Below, piece after piece: positions 7,275 through 15,807 of a stretch of DNA of 40,447 nt (positions are counted from its first letter, which is position 1; every line of letters begins with the position of its first letter). Made by a program: the position numbers and the translations under genes. The DNA lies in contig JAFZIJ010000084.1 of NCBI GenBank assembly GCA_017554445.1, positions 1 to 40,447 on the forward strand. The letters are read 5' to 3'. Source of the stretch: Victivallales bacterium (lineage in GTDB: Bacteria > Verrucomicrobiota > Lentisphaeria > Oligosphaerales > Oligosphaeraceae). The notes under the pieces were generated by a model. The model searched no databases and had not been told where the DNA came from. It saw nothing but the letters and a program-made list of their open reading frames with translations.

Positions 7275-9005
7275 TTACTGCTTCTCTTCGATTTCCTTCA
7301 CCAGACGCGCGAGAACATCATCGAACTTCATGGCACCCTCTTCACCCTTGTCACGGCTACGGACGGCGACTTCACCGGCGGCCGCTTCGCGTTCGCCGAC
7401 GACCAGCAGATACGGGATGCGCATGTCGCGCCCACGGCGGATCTTGCCGCCGATTGGATCCGCTTCCACATCGACCGAGCAACGGATGTGCTTCGCCTGC
7501 AACTTCTTCTCAAGATCCCTGGCGTAATCCGTGAACTTCTCGCTGATCGGCAGGATGCGAACCTGTTCGGGAGCCAGCCAAAGCGGGAACTTGCCAGCGT
7601 AATGCTCGATGAGAATGCCGAAGAAACGCTCCAGCGAGCCGAGCAGGGCGCGATGGACCATGTACGGACGGTGCTTCTGACCGTCTGCACCAACATACGT
7701 CATATCAAAGCGTTCCGGCAGATTGAAGTCGAACTGGATCGTGCTGGTCTGCCATTCACGGCCAAGAGCGTCCTTAATCTTCAGGTCGATCTTCGGTCCG
7801 TAGAAAGCGCCGCCGCCTTCATCCACTTCGCAATCAACGCCTTCCGCCTTGACGGCGTTTTCCAGCGAATGCATGGCCTGCGCCCACATGTTGTCATCGC
7901 CGACGGCCTTCGCGGGACGTGTCGCCAAATAAGCTTTCACATCCTTGAAGCCGAAGCACTTCCACATGTACATGCTGAAGCGGAGGACTTCACGGATTTC
8001 ATCTTCGATCTGTTCGGGCGTGCAGATGATGTGGGCATCATCCTGCGTGAAGCCGCGGACGCGCATCAAGCCGTGCAGCACACCGGCCTTCTCATAGCGG
8101 TAAACCGTTCCGAGTTCGGCCCAGCGGGCGGGCAGCTCGCGATAGGAACGCGGACGCGTCTTGTAGATCATGATGTGGAACGGGCAGTTCATCGGCTTCA
8201 CATAGTAGGGGTCGCCGTCGATTTCCATGTTGGCATACATGCCTTCACGATAGAAATCCAGATGGCCGGACGTCTGCCACAGCAAAGCACGGCCGACATG
8301 CGGCGTGTACATCAGTTCATAGCCGTGTTCGTAATGCGCTTCTTTCCAGAAGGTTTCCAAGACGTGGCGGATGCGGGCGCCCATCGGATGCCAGCAGACC
8401 AAGCCAGGGCCGATTTCTTCATGCGTGCTGAACAGCTCCATTTCGGCGCCGATCTTACGATGATCACGCTTCTTGGCCTCTTCGATGCGCGTCAGATATT
8501 CCTGCAAGGCTTCCTTGCTCTCGAACGCGGTGCCGTAGATACGCTGCAGCATCGGATTCTTCTCGTTGCCGCGGAAATAGGAACCTGCCAGCGAAAGCAG
8601 TTTGACGGCACCGATCTGGCCCGTATGCTCCACATGCGGACCACGGCACAAATCGACATAGTCGTCGCCAGTATAGTAAAGGCTGACCGTCTCGCCTTCG
8701 GGAATGTCTTCCAAACGGGACAACTTGAACGTCTGGCCTTTGGATTCGAACAGCGCCTTCGCCTCTTCACGGCTCACTTCCTTGCGGGTGAACGGCAGGC
8801 GTTGGCCGAGCATCTTCTTCATCACCTTTTCGATTTCCTTCAAATCTTCAGGAACGAGACGCTTCGGCAGATCGACGTCGTAGTAAAAGCCTTCCTCCGT
8901 GCTCGGTCCGATATCGAACTTCGCCTCCGGATAAAGCTTCTGTATCGCGGCCGCCATGACATGCGCCGCGCTATGGCGCATCGTGCTCAAATCAAATTCC
9001 GACAT
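7275..9005 (-). CDS. thrS: Threonyl-tRNA synthetase lacking the TGS domain
   Basis: ThrRS charges tRNA-Thr and clears mischarged Ser-tRNA. The 576-residue product begins almost directly in the N2 editing domain (RHSAAHVMAAAIQKLYPEAK, then DLCRGPHVEHTG). It continues through the class II core (LVCWHPMGARIR, ELPARWAELGTVYRYEKAG, the MNCPFH zinc-site Cys, FYGPKIDLKIKDALGREWQ, HRALLGSLERFFGILIEH) and an anticodon-binding domain. The normal N-terminal TGS domain of about 60 residues is absent. An in-frame ATG at 9053 adds only 16 unrelated residues, and hisB ends at 9074, so there is no room for it. AAAGGAG lies about 10 bases before the ATG at 9005. hisB is 68 bases upstream. Confidence 0.96.
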   Translation of the reverse strand: MSEFDLSTMRHSAAHVMAAAIQKLYPEAKFDIGPSTEEGFYYDVDLPKRLVPEDLKEIEKVMKKMLGQRLPFTRKEVSREEAKALFESKGQTFKLSRLEDIPEGETVSLYYTGDDYVDLCRGPHVEHTGQIGAVKLLSLAGSYFRGNEKNPMLQRIYGTAFESKEALQEYLTRIEEAKKRDHRKIGAEMELFSTHEEIGPGLVCWHPMGARIRHVLETFWKEAHYEHGYELMYTPHVGRALLWQTSGHLDFYREGMYANMEIDGDPYYVKPMNCPFHIMIYKTRPRSYRELPARWAELGTVYRYEKAGVLHGLMRVRGFTQDDAHIICTPEQIEDEIREVLRFSMYMWKCFGFKDVKAYLATRPAKAVGDDNMWAQAMHSLENAVKAEGVDCEVDEGGGAFYGPKIDLKIKDALGREWQTSTIQFDFNLPERFDMTYVGADGQKHRPYMVHRALLGSLERFFGILIEHYAGKFPLWLAPEQVRILPISEKFTDYARDLEKKLQAKHIRCSVDVEADPIGGKIRRGRDMRIPYLLVVGEREAAAGEVAVRSRDKGEEGAMKFDDVLARLVKEIEEKQ

Positions 9006-9073
9006 GATATCAAAACTCCTTTCACTATGTTCGCCTTTCCGTTGAAAAGGCATACCTTATATAATATAATCTT

Positions 9074-9667
9074 CTATTCCAGAACGCCCTTCGTCGATGG
9101 GATGTCCGAACTGCCCGTTCGCGTCACCGCGACACGCAGGGCACGGCCGAACGATTTGAAAATCGACTCCAGACCATGATGCGACTCTTCGCAAGCCAAC
9201 AGATCGATGTGCAGCGTCATGCCAGCTGTGTTCACCAACGCCTGAAAGAACTCGCGGTATAGCCGACAGCTCACACCGCCCGCCTCGGCCTCCGGAAACT
9301 CGGCACGCCATGACAGATGCGGACGCCCAGACAAATCAATAACTGTACGCGCCAATGATTCATCCAGAGGCACATACGCATGGCCGAACCGAGTTATCCC
9401 GCGCTTGTCACCAAGCGCTGTGCGCAACGCTTGTCCAAGCGCGAGACCTATATCCTCCATGCTGTGATGGGCATCTATCTCCAAATCACCGTCGCAATGT
9501 AACCGCAGGCCGAAACCGCCATGCTTCGCAAACGCATTCAGCATGTGGTCGAAGAACGGAATGCCGCTATGGATGTCCATGTACGGTTGCCCGTCCAAAT
9601 CAAACGAAATCTCAATTTTCGTCTCTTGAGTATTCCGTTTGACATCACTTGTCCTGTTCGCTTCCAT
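9074..9667 (-). CDS. hisB: Imidazoleglycerol-phosphate dehydratase
   Basis: This enzyme dehydrates imidazole glycerol phosphate to imidazole acetol phosphate in histidine synthesis. The 197-residue protein shows all manganese-site signatures: SGIPFFDHMLNAFAKHGGF, DAHHSMEDIGLALGQAL, PLDESLARTVIDLSGRP and ESHHGLESIFKSFGRALR. It is the monofunctional type, with no HAD phosphatase part. The start at 9667 was chosen because CAGGAG precedes it by 8 bases. The upstream in-frame ATG at 9721 would add unrelated residues. No other his gene is nearby. It is followed by thrS, possibly on the same transcript. Confidence 0.96.
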   Translation of the reverse strand: MEANRTSDVKRNTQETKIEISFDLDGQPYMDIHSGIPFFDHMLNAFAKHGGFGLRLHCDGDLEIDAHHSMEDIGLALGQALRTALGDKRGITRFGHAYVPLDESLARTVIDLSGRPHLSWRAEFPEAEAGGVSCRLYREFFQALVNTAGMTLHIDLLACEESHHGLESIFKSFGRALRVAVTRTGSSDIPSTKGVLE

Positions 9668-9703
9668 TGCTTGTCTCCTGTTTTGAATGATAAAACTACT
9701 AAT

Positions 9704-9732
9704 ATAATACTCTTTCACCATTTACCAAACAA
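9704..9732 (-). promoter_or_regulatory. Possible promoter of hisB-thrS
   Basis: TATTAT (9704-9709) lies 17 bases from a weak TTGTTT (9727-9732) on the minus strand, about 37 bases before the hisB start. Confidence 0.35.
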
Positions 9733-9757
9733 AAAAAATGACATTTAACGTCAAGAG

Positions 9758-9785
9758 TTGACTTGTTTCTTTTTTGCTTTAAACT
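9758..9785 (+). promoter_or_regulatory. Possible promoter of the glycosyltransferase-glycosidase cluster
   Basis: TTGACT (9758-9763) is followed after 16 bases by TAAACT (9780-9785). A TATATC lies just beyond. This is the only promoter-like sequence before the four-gene plus-strand cluster. Confidence 0.4.
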
Positions 9786-9860
9786 ATATCTATAGTAGTT
9801 TATCTGTCTCTTCAGCCATGGAGAGAAAAAAACACCATCCAGAACCACGTTTTTTTCAAT

Positions 9861-11699
9861 ATGACGACAAGAAGCAAACGTTTTATCTTCTATCTGCTGG
9901 GCATCACCATCGTCGCACTTATAGTCCGCACTATCATCTGCGTCCAGCTTTTCAACGCCCCGGATGTCCAATCACCGAACGTTCAAACGGATATGGCGAC
10001 GTATCTGACGATGGCCAAAGATATTATGAAAGGAAAATGGCCTGATCACTACGACTACCAGCCATTCTACTACACCGTTTTTCTGCCGTTTTGCCTGTCC
10101 ATCGTCTCTAGTTCCACTGTATTGGTCATGATCATGCAGACGCTGTTAGGGGCGATGGCCGTCTGGCTCATCGGACTTGGAACGGCACAATTGTACGGCC
10201 GCAAGGCGGGTCTGATTGCGGCGGCATTGCTTGCATTGGCTCGTTTTCATGCATTCTACACACCGTTCTTGTTATTTGAAGTTCTAAACAGCTTCTGGCT
10301 CGCCCTGCTCTTCTGGCTACTAGTCCGCTCGTGGAAACGCAACACATGGCTGCTATGGATGTTATCGGCAGTCGTCCTATCCTGCGCCGCTTTGACGCGC
10401 GGCAACGCCCTGCTCTTCCTTCCGTTCATTTTGGCGTTTATCGTCTGGCGGAATCGCCGGATTATCGTGAAAGGCGTGGCCATCGCAGTCGTAACCGTCG
10501 CCATTTTCTATCTGCCGCAACTTCCATTCAGCATCGTCAACTACCACTACACGGGCCGTTGGTGCGGCCCTTCGACGGCGGGAGACAAAGTACTTGCGTT
10601 AGGCAACACACCGGAAGCACCTCCTGGAGGACTCGAATATCCAATGACCTACCATGAATGGTGCAACGATTCGGACAAACGGCCGGAGGAAGGCCGCGTG
10701 TCCGTCCCGTCGCATATTATCCAGTGGCTCAAGGAATCGCCGTTACAAGTCATTGAATTACAATTCCGTAAAGTTCTTCTCTTCTGGTATCGAAAGGAAA
10801 TTCCAAACAACGTCAATATTGAAATCCATGGCAAAGGATGTCCGCTTCTCAAACTGCTTCTACCGTTTTGGCTGTTCGCCATTCCTGCGTTGGGGGCTCT
10901 GCTCTCCTGCTGGAATTTCCGTTCGCCGCGCCGTCTGCTTCTCTTCATGCTAGTTATCGTCTATTTCGCGGCGACGGCGATGTTCTACATTCTCGCACGA
11001 TTCCGTATTGGCATCGTGCCATTGCTCTGCGTACTCGCGGCTGTTTTCTGCCAACGCCTTATGACGGCCTGGCAGATGAAAAATCTGCCAAATCCAGATA
11101 AAGGGCGCCAGCGGCTCGTCCTGTTCGGGCTCGCCGCCGCTTGCGCCGCCTTCATCGTCTGCTCCGCCTTCACGCTTTACCAAGATCTCTATGAAGCGGA
11201 TATCATCCGCGCCTTGCGTCCAAACGGCATCGCTGTGCAAGGCAAAGAAGGCGTTCTTATCTACGATCATGGGCCGCTCTGCCTAGGCGGTTTCACAGGA
11301 TTCAATCCATCTGAAGTCGGCTTGCTGGAAATTCGCAAAACGTTGGTCATACCACAAGAAAACCGTGAACTCTTCACCAGCCATCCTGTCACCGTCCGCA
11401 TTCCGTTTATCAATCCAAGCCGCGCCATGTACACGGCTACATTTGAAAATGGTGGTCAAAAAGCCACGCCGCAAATCGCCACCCATCGATTCTACCCATG
11501 GCTTGAAGCCACGTTTAACAGTCTCAAACTCAACGATGACGGAACGACGGCCACGGTCGCTTTTCTGTTGAATGGCTCGCCAGAAACAAGCATCGGCATG
11601 GACAAACTACGTTGCTACGACAGAACGCAATACATCTTCAACGGGAATCCCCTGCCGATACCATTCGAAGCAAGTTTTGAAATATATGCCGAAAAATAG
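9861..11699 (+). CDS. Polytopic membrane glycosyltransferase, GT-C fold (ArnT/PMT-like)
   Basis: The 612-residue protein has a first membrane segment at about residues 8-30. It is followed by a periplasmic loop carrying an acidic motif, DMATYLTMAKDIMKG (Asp44), which resembles the first-loop Asp motif of GT-C enzymes using lipid-linked sugars. Many further hydrophobic helices run to about residue 440. The last 170 residues are a soluble domain without recognised motifs. Such proteins transfer a sugar from a polyprenyl-phosphate donor to an acceptor outside the inner membrane; the donor and acceptor cannot be read here. No clear Shine-Dalgarno sequence precedes the ATG. Its last codons overlap the start of the next gene, a second protein of this type. 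Confidence 0.75.
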   Translation: MTTRSKRFIFYLLGITIVALIVRTIICVQLFNAPDVQSPNVQTDMATYLTMAKDIMKGKWPDHYDYQPFYYTVFLPFCLSIVSSSTVLVMIMQTLLGAMAVWLIGLGTAQLYGRKAGLIAAALLALARFHAFYTPFLLFEVLNSFWLALLFWLLVRSWKRNTWLLWMLSAVVLSCAALTRGNALLFLPFILAFIVWRNRRIIVKGVAIAVVTVAIFYLPQLPFSIVNYHYTGRWCGPSTAGDKVLALGNTPEAPPGGLEYPMTYHEWCNDSDKRPEEGRVSVPSHIIQWLKESPLQVIELQFRKVLLFWYRKEIPNNVNIEIHGKGCPLLKLLLPFWLFAIPALGALLSCWNFRSPRRLLLFMLVIVYFAATAMFYILARFRIGIVPLLCVLAAVFCQRLMTAWQMKNLPNPDKGRQRLVLFGLAAACAAFIVCSAFTLYQDLYEADIIRALRPNGIAVQGKEGVLIYDHGPLCLGGFTGFNPSEVGLLEIRKTLVIPQENRELFTSHPVTVRIPFINPSRAMYTATFENGGQKATPQIATHRFYPWLEATFNSLKLNDDGTTATVAFLLNGSPETSIGMDKLRCYDRTQYIFNGNPLPIPFEASFEIYAEK

Positions 11700-12951
11700 C
11701 TTACTCCAATCTATTTTCAAAACCTTTTCATCCATGCCGCTTCTAACGGCTTGGCTGGCCGTCTGTTGTGGCCTTTTACTGGTTGCCGTTTTCTTTCTGA
11801 CACATCCGCAAGTCTTTCCCATGCATGGCTTTTCAGGTCCTGCGGAATGGCGTGCCGAAACGCCTGCCGGCATCCGTTTCACAGGCGACTCTTGGCGGTA
11901 TATTGACGGAGGAGAGAAGATCATCGACGGACGGCCGTTCGACAGGACGCAAAAATCCTACATAGGATACATCGCCGTGACCGCCGCATCCCTCTCTTTC
12001 GGCCATACGCTTATTCCGCTCATCGCCTTGCAAATCATCGCAGCCTTCCTGGCCTGCGCCGCCATCATGAATGCAGGTTTTGAAGCCAATGCGTCCGGTC
12101 GATTCGCATTCCACGCAGCCGTCGCGACAGGGTTGCTTTTCGCCTTGAATCCGGAATTCGCCGCATGGCACACCGCTGTCATGACAGAATCGCTTTATAC
12201 GTCTGCTGTCTGTGTCATCGCATGGCTCGCCGTTTGGGCAACGGAAAGGAAACAAGCCATACGTATTCCAGAAGTCTTTGCGTTGACTATTCTTACAGCG
12301 TTTATCCGGCCAACGGGATGGATTCTCCTTCCATCCGTCGCCATTTTCTGGGCCGTAAATCTCCTAAAATCCATCTGGAGTAAAGTTGTCGCCGTTGTCT
12401 GCGTCATCGCCATTTTCCTAACATTGGCCTTTACAGGGCGTTCCTTCAATGAAGGTATCCAGAAGGAGAGTCCCTCCGTGAAGCTCTATACGGGAGAAGT
12501 CGTCTGGCAGGAAGATCTTTGGCGGGTCAAAATGCCGTCGGCTGATCTATCGCGAACCGATTTAGCAAGCGGCCTGCTCTATGGCCTCCGCCACCCTGTC
12601 GCCTCCGCATGGCTCGTCGCCAAACGCCTTACCGTCATGTTCTTACGCATCCGCCCATCCTATTCATGGAAACACAATGTCTTCCTGCTGGCCTACCATG
12701 TGCCGCTGACCATTCTGGCATTCATCGGAGCGTGGCTTGGCTGGAAAAGCCGTCATGTCCGTATGGTGACCGCCTTAGTCATCGCCCATGCCATTGTGGT
12801 CGCGTTGACATTCAACGACAACGACGGCCGTTTTACGTTGTATTTCACGCCACTGCTTGGACTGCTGGCGGCCACGGCGGTCGCGGCCGCCAGCCACCGT
12901 TTCAAATCAACTATTACAATATATAATATAGACAACAAGGAAACACCATGA
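11686..12951 (+). CDS. Second polytopic membrane protein, probable GT-C glycosyltransferase
   Basis: I chose the ATG at 11686, which overlaps the previous stop codon region by 14 bases and leads directly into a membrane segment (residues 17-38). An earlier in-frame ATG (11572) would lie wholly inside the upstream gene. The 421-residue protein has a GDSWRYIDGGEKIIDGRPF loop (Asp68) after the first helix, an arrangement like the catalytic first loop of GT-C enzymes. About ten hydrophobic segments follow. It lacks the soluble C-terminal domain of its neighbour. The two are probably paralogues acting on one glycan. The stop overlaps the following hydrolase start (ATGA), indicating translational coupling. 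Confidence 0.65.
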   Translation: MPKNSLLQSIFKTFSSMPLLTAWLAVCCGLLLVAVFFLTHPQVFPMHGFSGPAEWRAETPAGIRFTGDSWRYIDGGEKIIDGRPFDRTQKSYIGYIAVTAASLSFGHTLIPLIALQIIAAFLACAAIMNAGFEANASGRFAFHAAVATGLLFALNPEFAAWHTAVMTESLYTSAVCVIAWLAVWATERKQAIRIPEVFALTILTAFIRPTGWILLPSVAIFWAVNLLKSIWSKVVAVVCVIAIFLTLAFTGRSFNEGIQKESPSVKLYTGEVVWQEDLWRVKMPSADLSRTDLASGLLYGLRHPVASAWLVAKRLTVMFLRIRPSYSWKHNVFLLAYHVPLTILAFIGAWLGWKSRHVRMVTALVIAHAIVVALTFNDNDGRFTLYFTPLLGLLAATAVAAASHRFKSTITIYNIDNKETP

Positions 12952-15785
12952 ACCATCCCATCCTGTCATTCTTTCTCACCGTCGCAACCATCACCTCCCT
13001 TTTCGCCGCCGATCTCAAGCTCGGCCTCGACAACTGGTCCGGTAATCCACTCTCATGGCAGGAAATGCCCAAAGGCTTTCAAACCATAGCCAGCGGAGGA
13101 GGACTCCAATACACGCCTGCCCCATTGTCCGAAAACTGCGAAATTTCCGCCGTTGTCACAGTGAAATCGCGCACAGGCGACCAATATGCGACAGCGGGCG
13201 TCGGACTGTGGTGTGACAGCGACAACTACTACCATCTCGCTTTGGTCGAATCGCCACTCGCCAGCAAAGGCTATCATTTCATCGAATTGCATCAGAAATA
13301 CAAAGGCGCGTGGCCCGGCAACGACAACCTGCAGCAAATTGACAATCGTATCATCACTGAGAACTGGAAGTACGACACGCCGTATCTTCTGAAAATCAGC
13401 AAGACCAAAGGCATCGTGACCGGTACTGTATCCACCTCTGATGGCGAAGTGATCTTCCTTCGCACATGGCAATTCAGAGATGACAGTCCTGTCAATTTCG
13501 TACGCCCGTTCCTCAGTACTGGTTCAATGATCGTCGATTACAAGTTCATACAAGGCAGTTGGTCTGGGCCTGTTCAGCAAGAAGCAACCGTCAAGGCATT
13601 CCCGCCATATGACTGCAAGAGCTTCATTCCGGATATGAATGACCAGGCGACTGGCTTCTTCCATGTCAAAAAGGACAATGACGGCCGCTGGTGGGCCTAT
13701 GACCCGCTTGGCCGCGGCTTCGTCGTCTTCGGCATAGATCATGTCAGCTACGGAGGCCATTGGTGTGAATTCATCAACCGCCATCTTCACAAGGAGTTCA
13801 ATGACAAACGTTTCAAGAATAAGGGCGAATGGGAGGAAGAGACATTGGACCGCCTTTCCTCATGGGGTTTCAACATGATAATGGGCGGCGACGGGGCACT
13901 TCGTCAACGCGGCTTGGCGCACGCCATCAATATCAACATTGGCGACATCATGGCGACTTTTGGAGACGAATTCGACATCACCCCCAACAAAAGCGCTCCC
14001 TGTACCGCCTTCCCGAACGTCTTCCATCCCAAATTCCGCAAATGGTGCGAATACCGCATCGATCTCATCTGCAAGCCGCAGGCTAACAATCCATGGCTGT
14101 TCGGTTATTTCATCGACAACGAACTCTGCTGGTGGGGCCACGGCTCCAACTATGGCGGACTGTTCGACACCGTCATGAGGAAAAACGCAACCCATACCGC
14201 CAAAACCGCCCTGCGCGACTTTCTTGCGAAAAAGGCGGACAACAACATTGAAACATTCAACAAGACATGGGAAACGTCCATCACCAAATTCGACGATATC
14301 CTTGCGCTTGAACAACTTCCAAACATCACGGACGAACAAAAGGCCATCAAGACGGATTTTCTCCGTCTGGTCGCCGAACTGTATTTCGGAACCGTCCATG
14401 AAGCCCTCCGCAAAGCCGATCCCAACCACATGCTGCTCGGTTGCCGCTTTGCGGGCATCGACGGAAGCCATCCCGTCGTCTGGGAAGTCGCCGGAAAGTA
14501 TTCGGACGTATTGACTTGGAACTATTACGGCAGTGTCGATCTCGATGCGGAAGCCGCCTTCACGCCGAGAATTGACGCCAAACGCCTCCCGTTGATGGAC
14601 GACTTCAAACGTGTCTATGAATGGACGGGCCGCCCATGCCTTATTACGGAATGGTCCTTCCCCGCCCTAGATTCCGGTCTGCCATGCACTAACGGTGCGG
14701 GACAGCGTTTCAAGACGCAAGCCGAACGTGCGAAAGCTACGGAAATCTTCGCCCGCACCATGCTGTCCATGCCGTTCTTGATCGGTTACGATTATTTCAT
14801 GTGGGTCGATCAGCCGCCGCTCGGCATCTCCCATGCCTTCCCGGAAAATTCCAACTATGGTATCATTAATTTGGAAGGCAAACCATACGAAGGACTTGTG
14901 AAGCTCTTCACAGATATTCAGCATCATGCCAAAGAGGCTCGTCTCGCTCCGATTCCAGCCCCGAAATTCGACAAGCCCCAGACAGAACATAAACTCCATG
15001 ACGAATATCTCGCCCCGCGCCACGTCAAATTTGCAGAAAAGAGCGCCGTCTCCTACAAGCAGCTTTCTGATAAGGCGATCACCGTTGACAACGGCCGCTA
15101 CCACGTTTATACGCAAGACGACGATCCGTTCCTCCACATCGATTTCGACGGCAAACCACTCGGGACCTTCGGCGCCCTGCTCCATTACGACGACGCCAAA
15201 GGCAGTCGCCTGTGGAACGACATCAACCGTATCGTCAGCATTCGCCTCATCCCCGAAGAAGACCGCGTAACCATCGAATTAGTCGCCGATTACATACCCA
15301 AAGAAGATGCAGCGGACAAGAAGACGTTCAGAATCGACTACCGTCTCGTCATTCCCGCGAATACAGACTGGATGCTTGCGGACATCGTCAATATCAAGAA
15401 CTTAGGCGAAGATTCAATCACCCTTCGCGGCATCTTTCTCCGCTTCTTCGCACGCTTCGATGGACAGAAAGAAGTCTCCACGGAAACCGCCCGTCAACTC
15501 GCCCCGCGGGTCTGGAAAGCTCCCAAAATCGACGGATGGCTCGCTCCGGACAATCAACGCTATTTTGCGTTCGCCGCAGGTTCTTTCGACGATATTACCC
15601 TCCATCCGTGGTACGATGAGAAACGCGGCTCATACCATCCAGATCTTGTGCGATTCTTACCAGACGGCATTACACTCGCTCCGAACGGCACTTACATTCC
15701 CGATGCGCCGTTCTATATCGCCGCCTTCGCCGGAAAGGGCAATCTCAGCGATGCGCAGAAGCACGCCTTGAAATTCTGGAAGTAA
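12948..15785 (+). CDS. Exported glycoside hydrolase, clan GH-A-like, with N-terminal sandwich domain
   Basis: The 945-residue protein starts with a signal peptide (cleavage probably after FAA, about residue 21). Residues 22-205 look like a concanavalin-type beta-sandwich that could bind sugar. Residues 225-670 resemble a TIM-barrel glycosidase: DGRWWAYDPLGRGFVVFGID, then FGYFIDNELCWW with probable acid/base Glu392, and CLITEWSFPALDSG with probable nucleophile Glu568. The DNE motif and flanking text recall agarase and beta-galactosidase-type GH42/GH50 enzymes, but the family cannot be fixed by eye. A C-terminal domain of about 270 residues is beta-rich. AAGGAAAC precedes the ATG, which overlaps the upstream stop by 4 bases. 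Confidence 0.75.
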   Translation: MNHPILSFFLTVATITSLFAADLKLGLDNWSGNPLSWQEMPKGFQTIASGGGLQYTPAPLSENCEISAVVTVKSRTGDQYATAGVGLWCDSDNYYHLALVESPLASKGYHFIELHQKYKGAWPGNDNLQQIDNRIITENWKYDTPYLLKISKTKGIVTGTVSTSDGEVIFLRTWQFRDDSPVNFVRPFLSTGSMIVDYKFIQGSWSGPVQQEATVKAFPPYDCKSFIPDMNDQATGFFHVKKDNDGRWWAYDPLGRGFVVFGIDHVSYGGHWCEFINRHLHKEFNDKRFKNKGEWEEETLDRLSSWGFNMIMGGDGALRQRGLAHAININIGDIMATFGDEFDITPNKSAPCTAFPNVFHPKFRKWCEYRIDLICKPQANNPWLFGYFIDNELCWWGHGSNYGGLFDTVMRKNATHTAKTALRDFLAKKADNNIETFNKTWETSITKFDDILALEQLPNITDEQKAIKTDFLRLVAELYFGTVHEALRKADPNHMLLGCRFAGIDGSHPVVWEVAGKYSDVLTWNYYGSVDLDAEAAFTPRIDAKRLPLMDDFKRVYEWTGRPCLITEWSFPALDSGLPCTNGAGQRFKTQAERAKATEIFARTMLSMPFLIGYDYFMWVDQPPLGISHAFPENSNYGIINLEGKPYEGLVKLFTDIQHHAKEARLAPIPAPKFDKPQTEHKLHDEYLAPRHVKFAEKSAVSYKQLSDKAITVDNGRYHVYTQDDDPFLHIDFDGKPLGTFGALLHYDDAKGSRLWNDINRIVSIRLIPEEDRVTIELVADYIPKEDAADKKTFRIDYRLVIPANTDWMLADIVNIKNLGEDSITLRGIFLRFFARFDGQKEVSTETARQLAPRVWKAPKIDGWLAPDNQRYFAFAAGSFDDITLHPWYDEKRGSYHPDLVRFLPDGITLAPNGTYIPDAPFYIAAFAGKGNLSDAQKHALKFWK

Positions 15786-15807
15786 ATATTAATCAACAAT
15801 ATACACC

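Noticed and set aside
9006..9073. T-box or other riboswitch upstream of thrS
   Set aside because: Only 68 bases separate hisB from thrS and no T-box-like sequence or terminator is seen.
7488..9179. A 563-codon open frame on the plus strand opposite thrS and part of hisB
   Set aside because: It mirrors the thrS reading frame, has no recognisable domain and no ribosome site, and thrS itself is unambiguous. It is an antisense shadow of codon usage.
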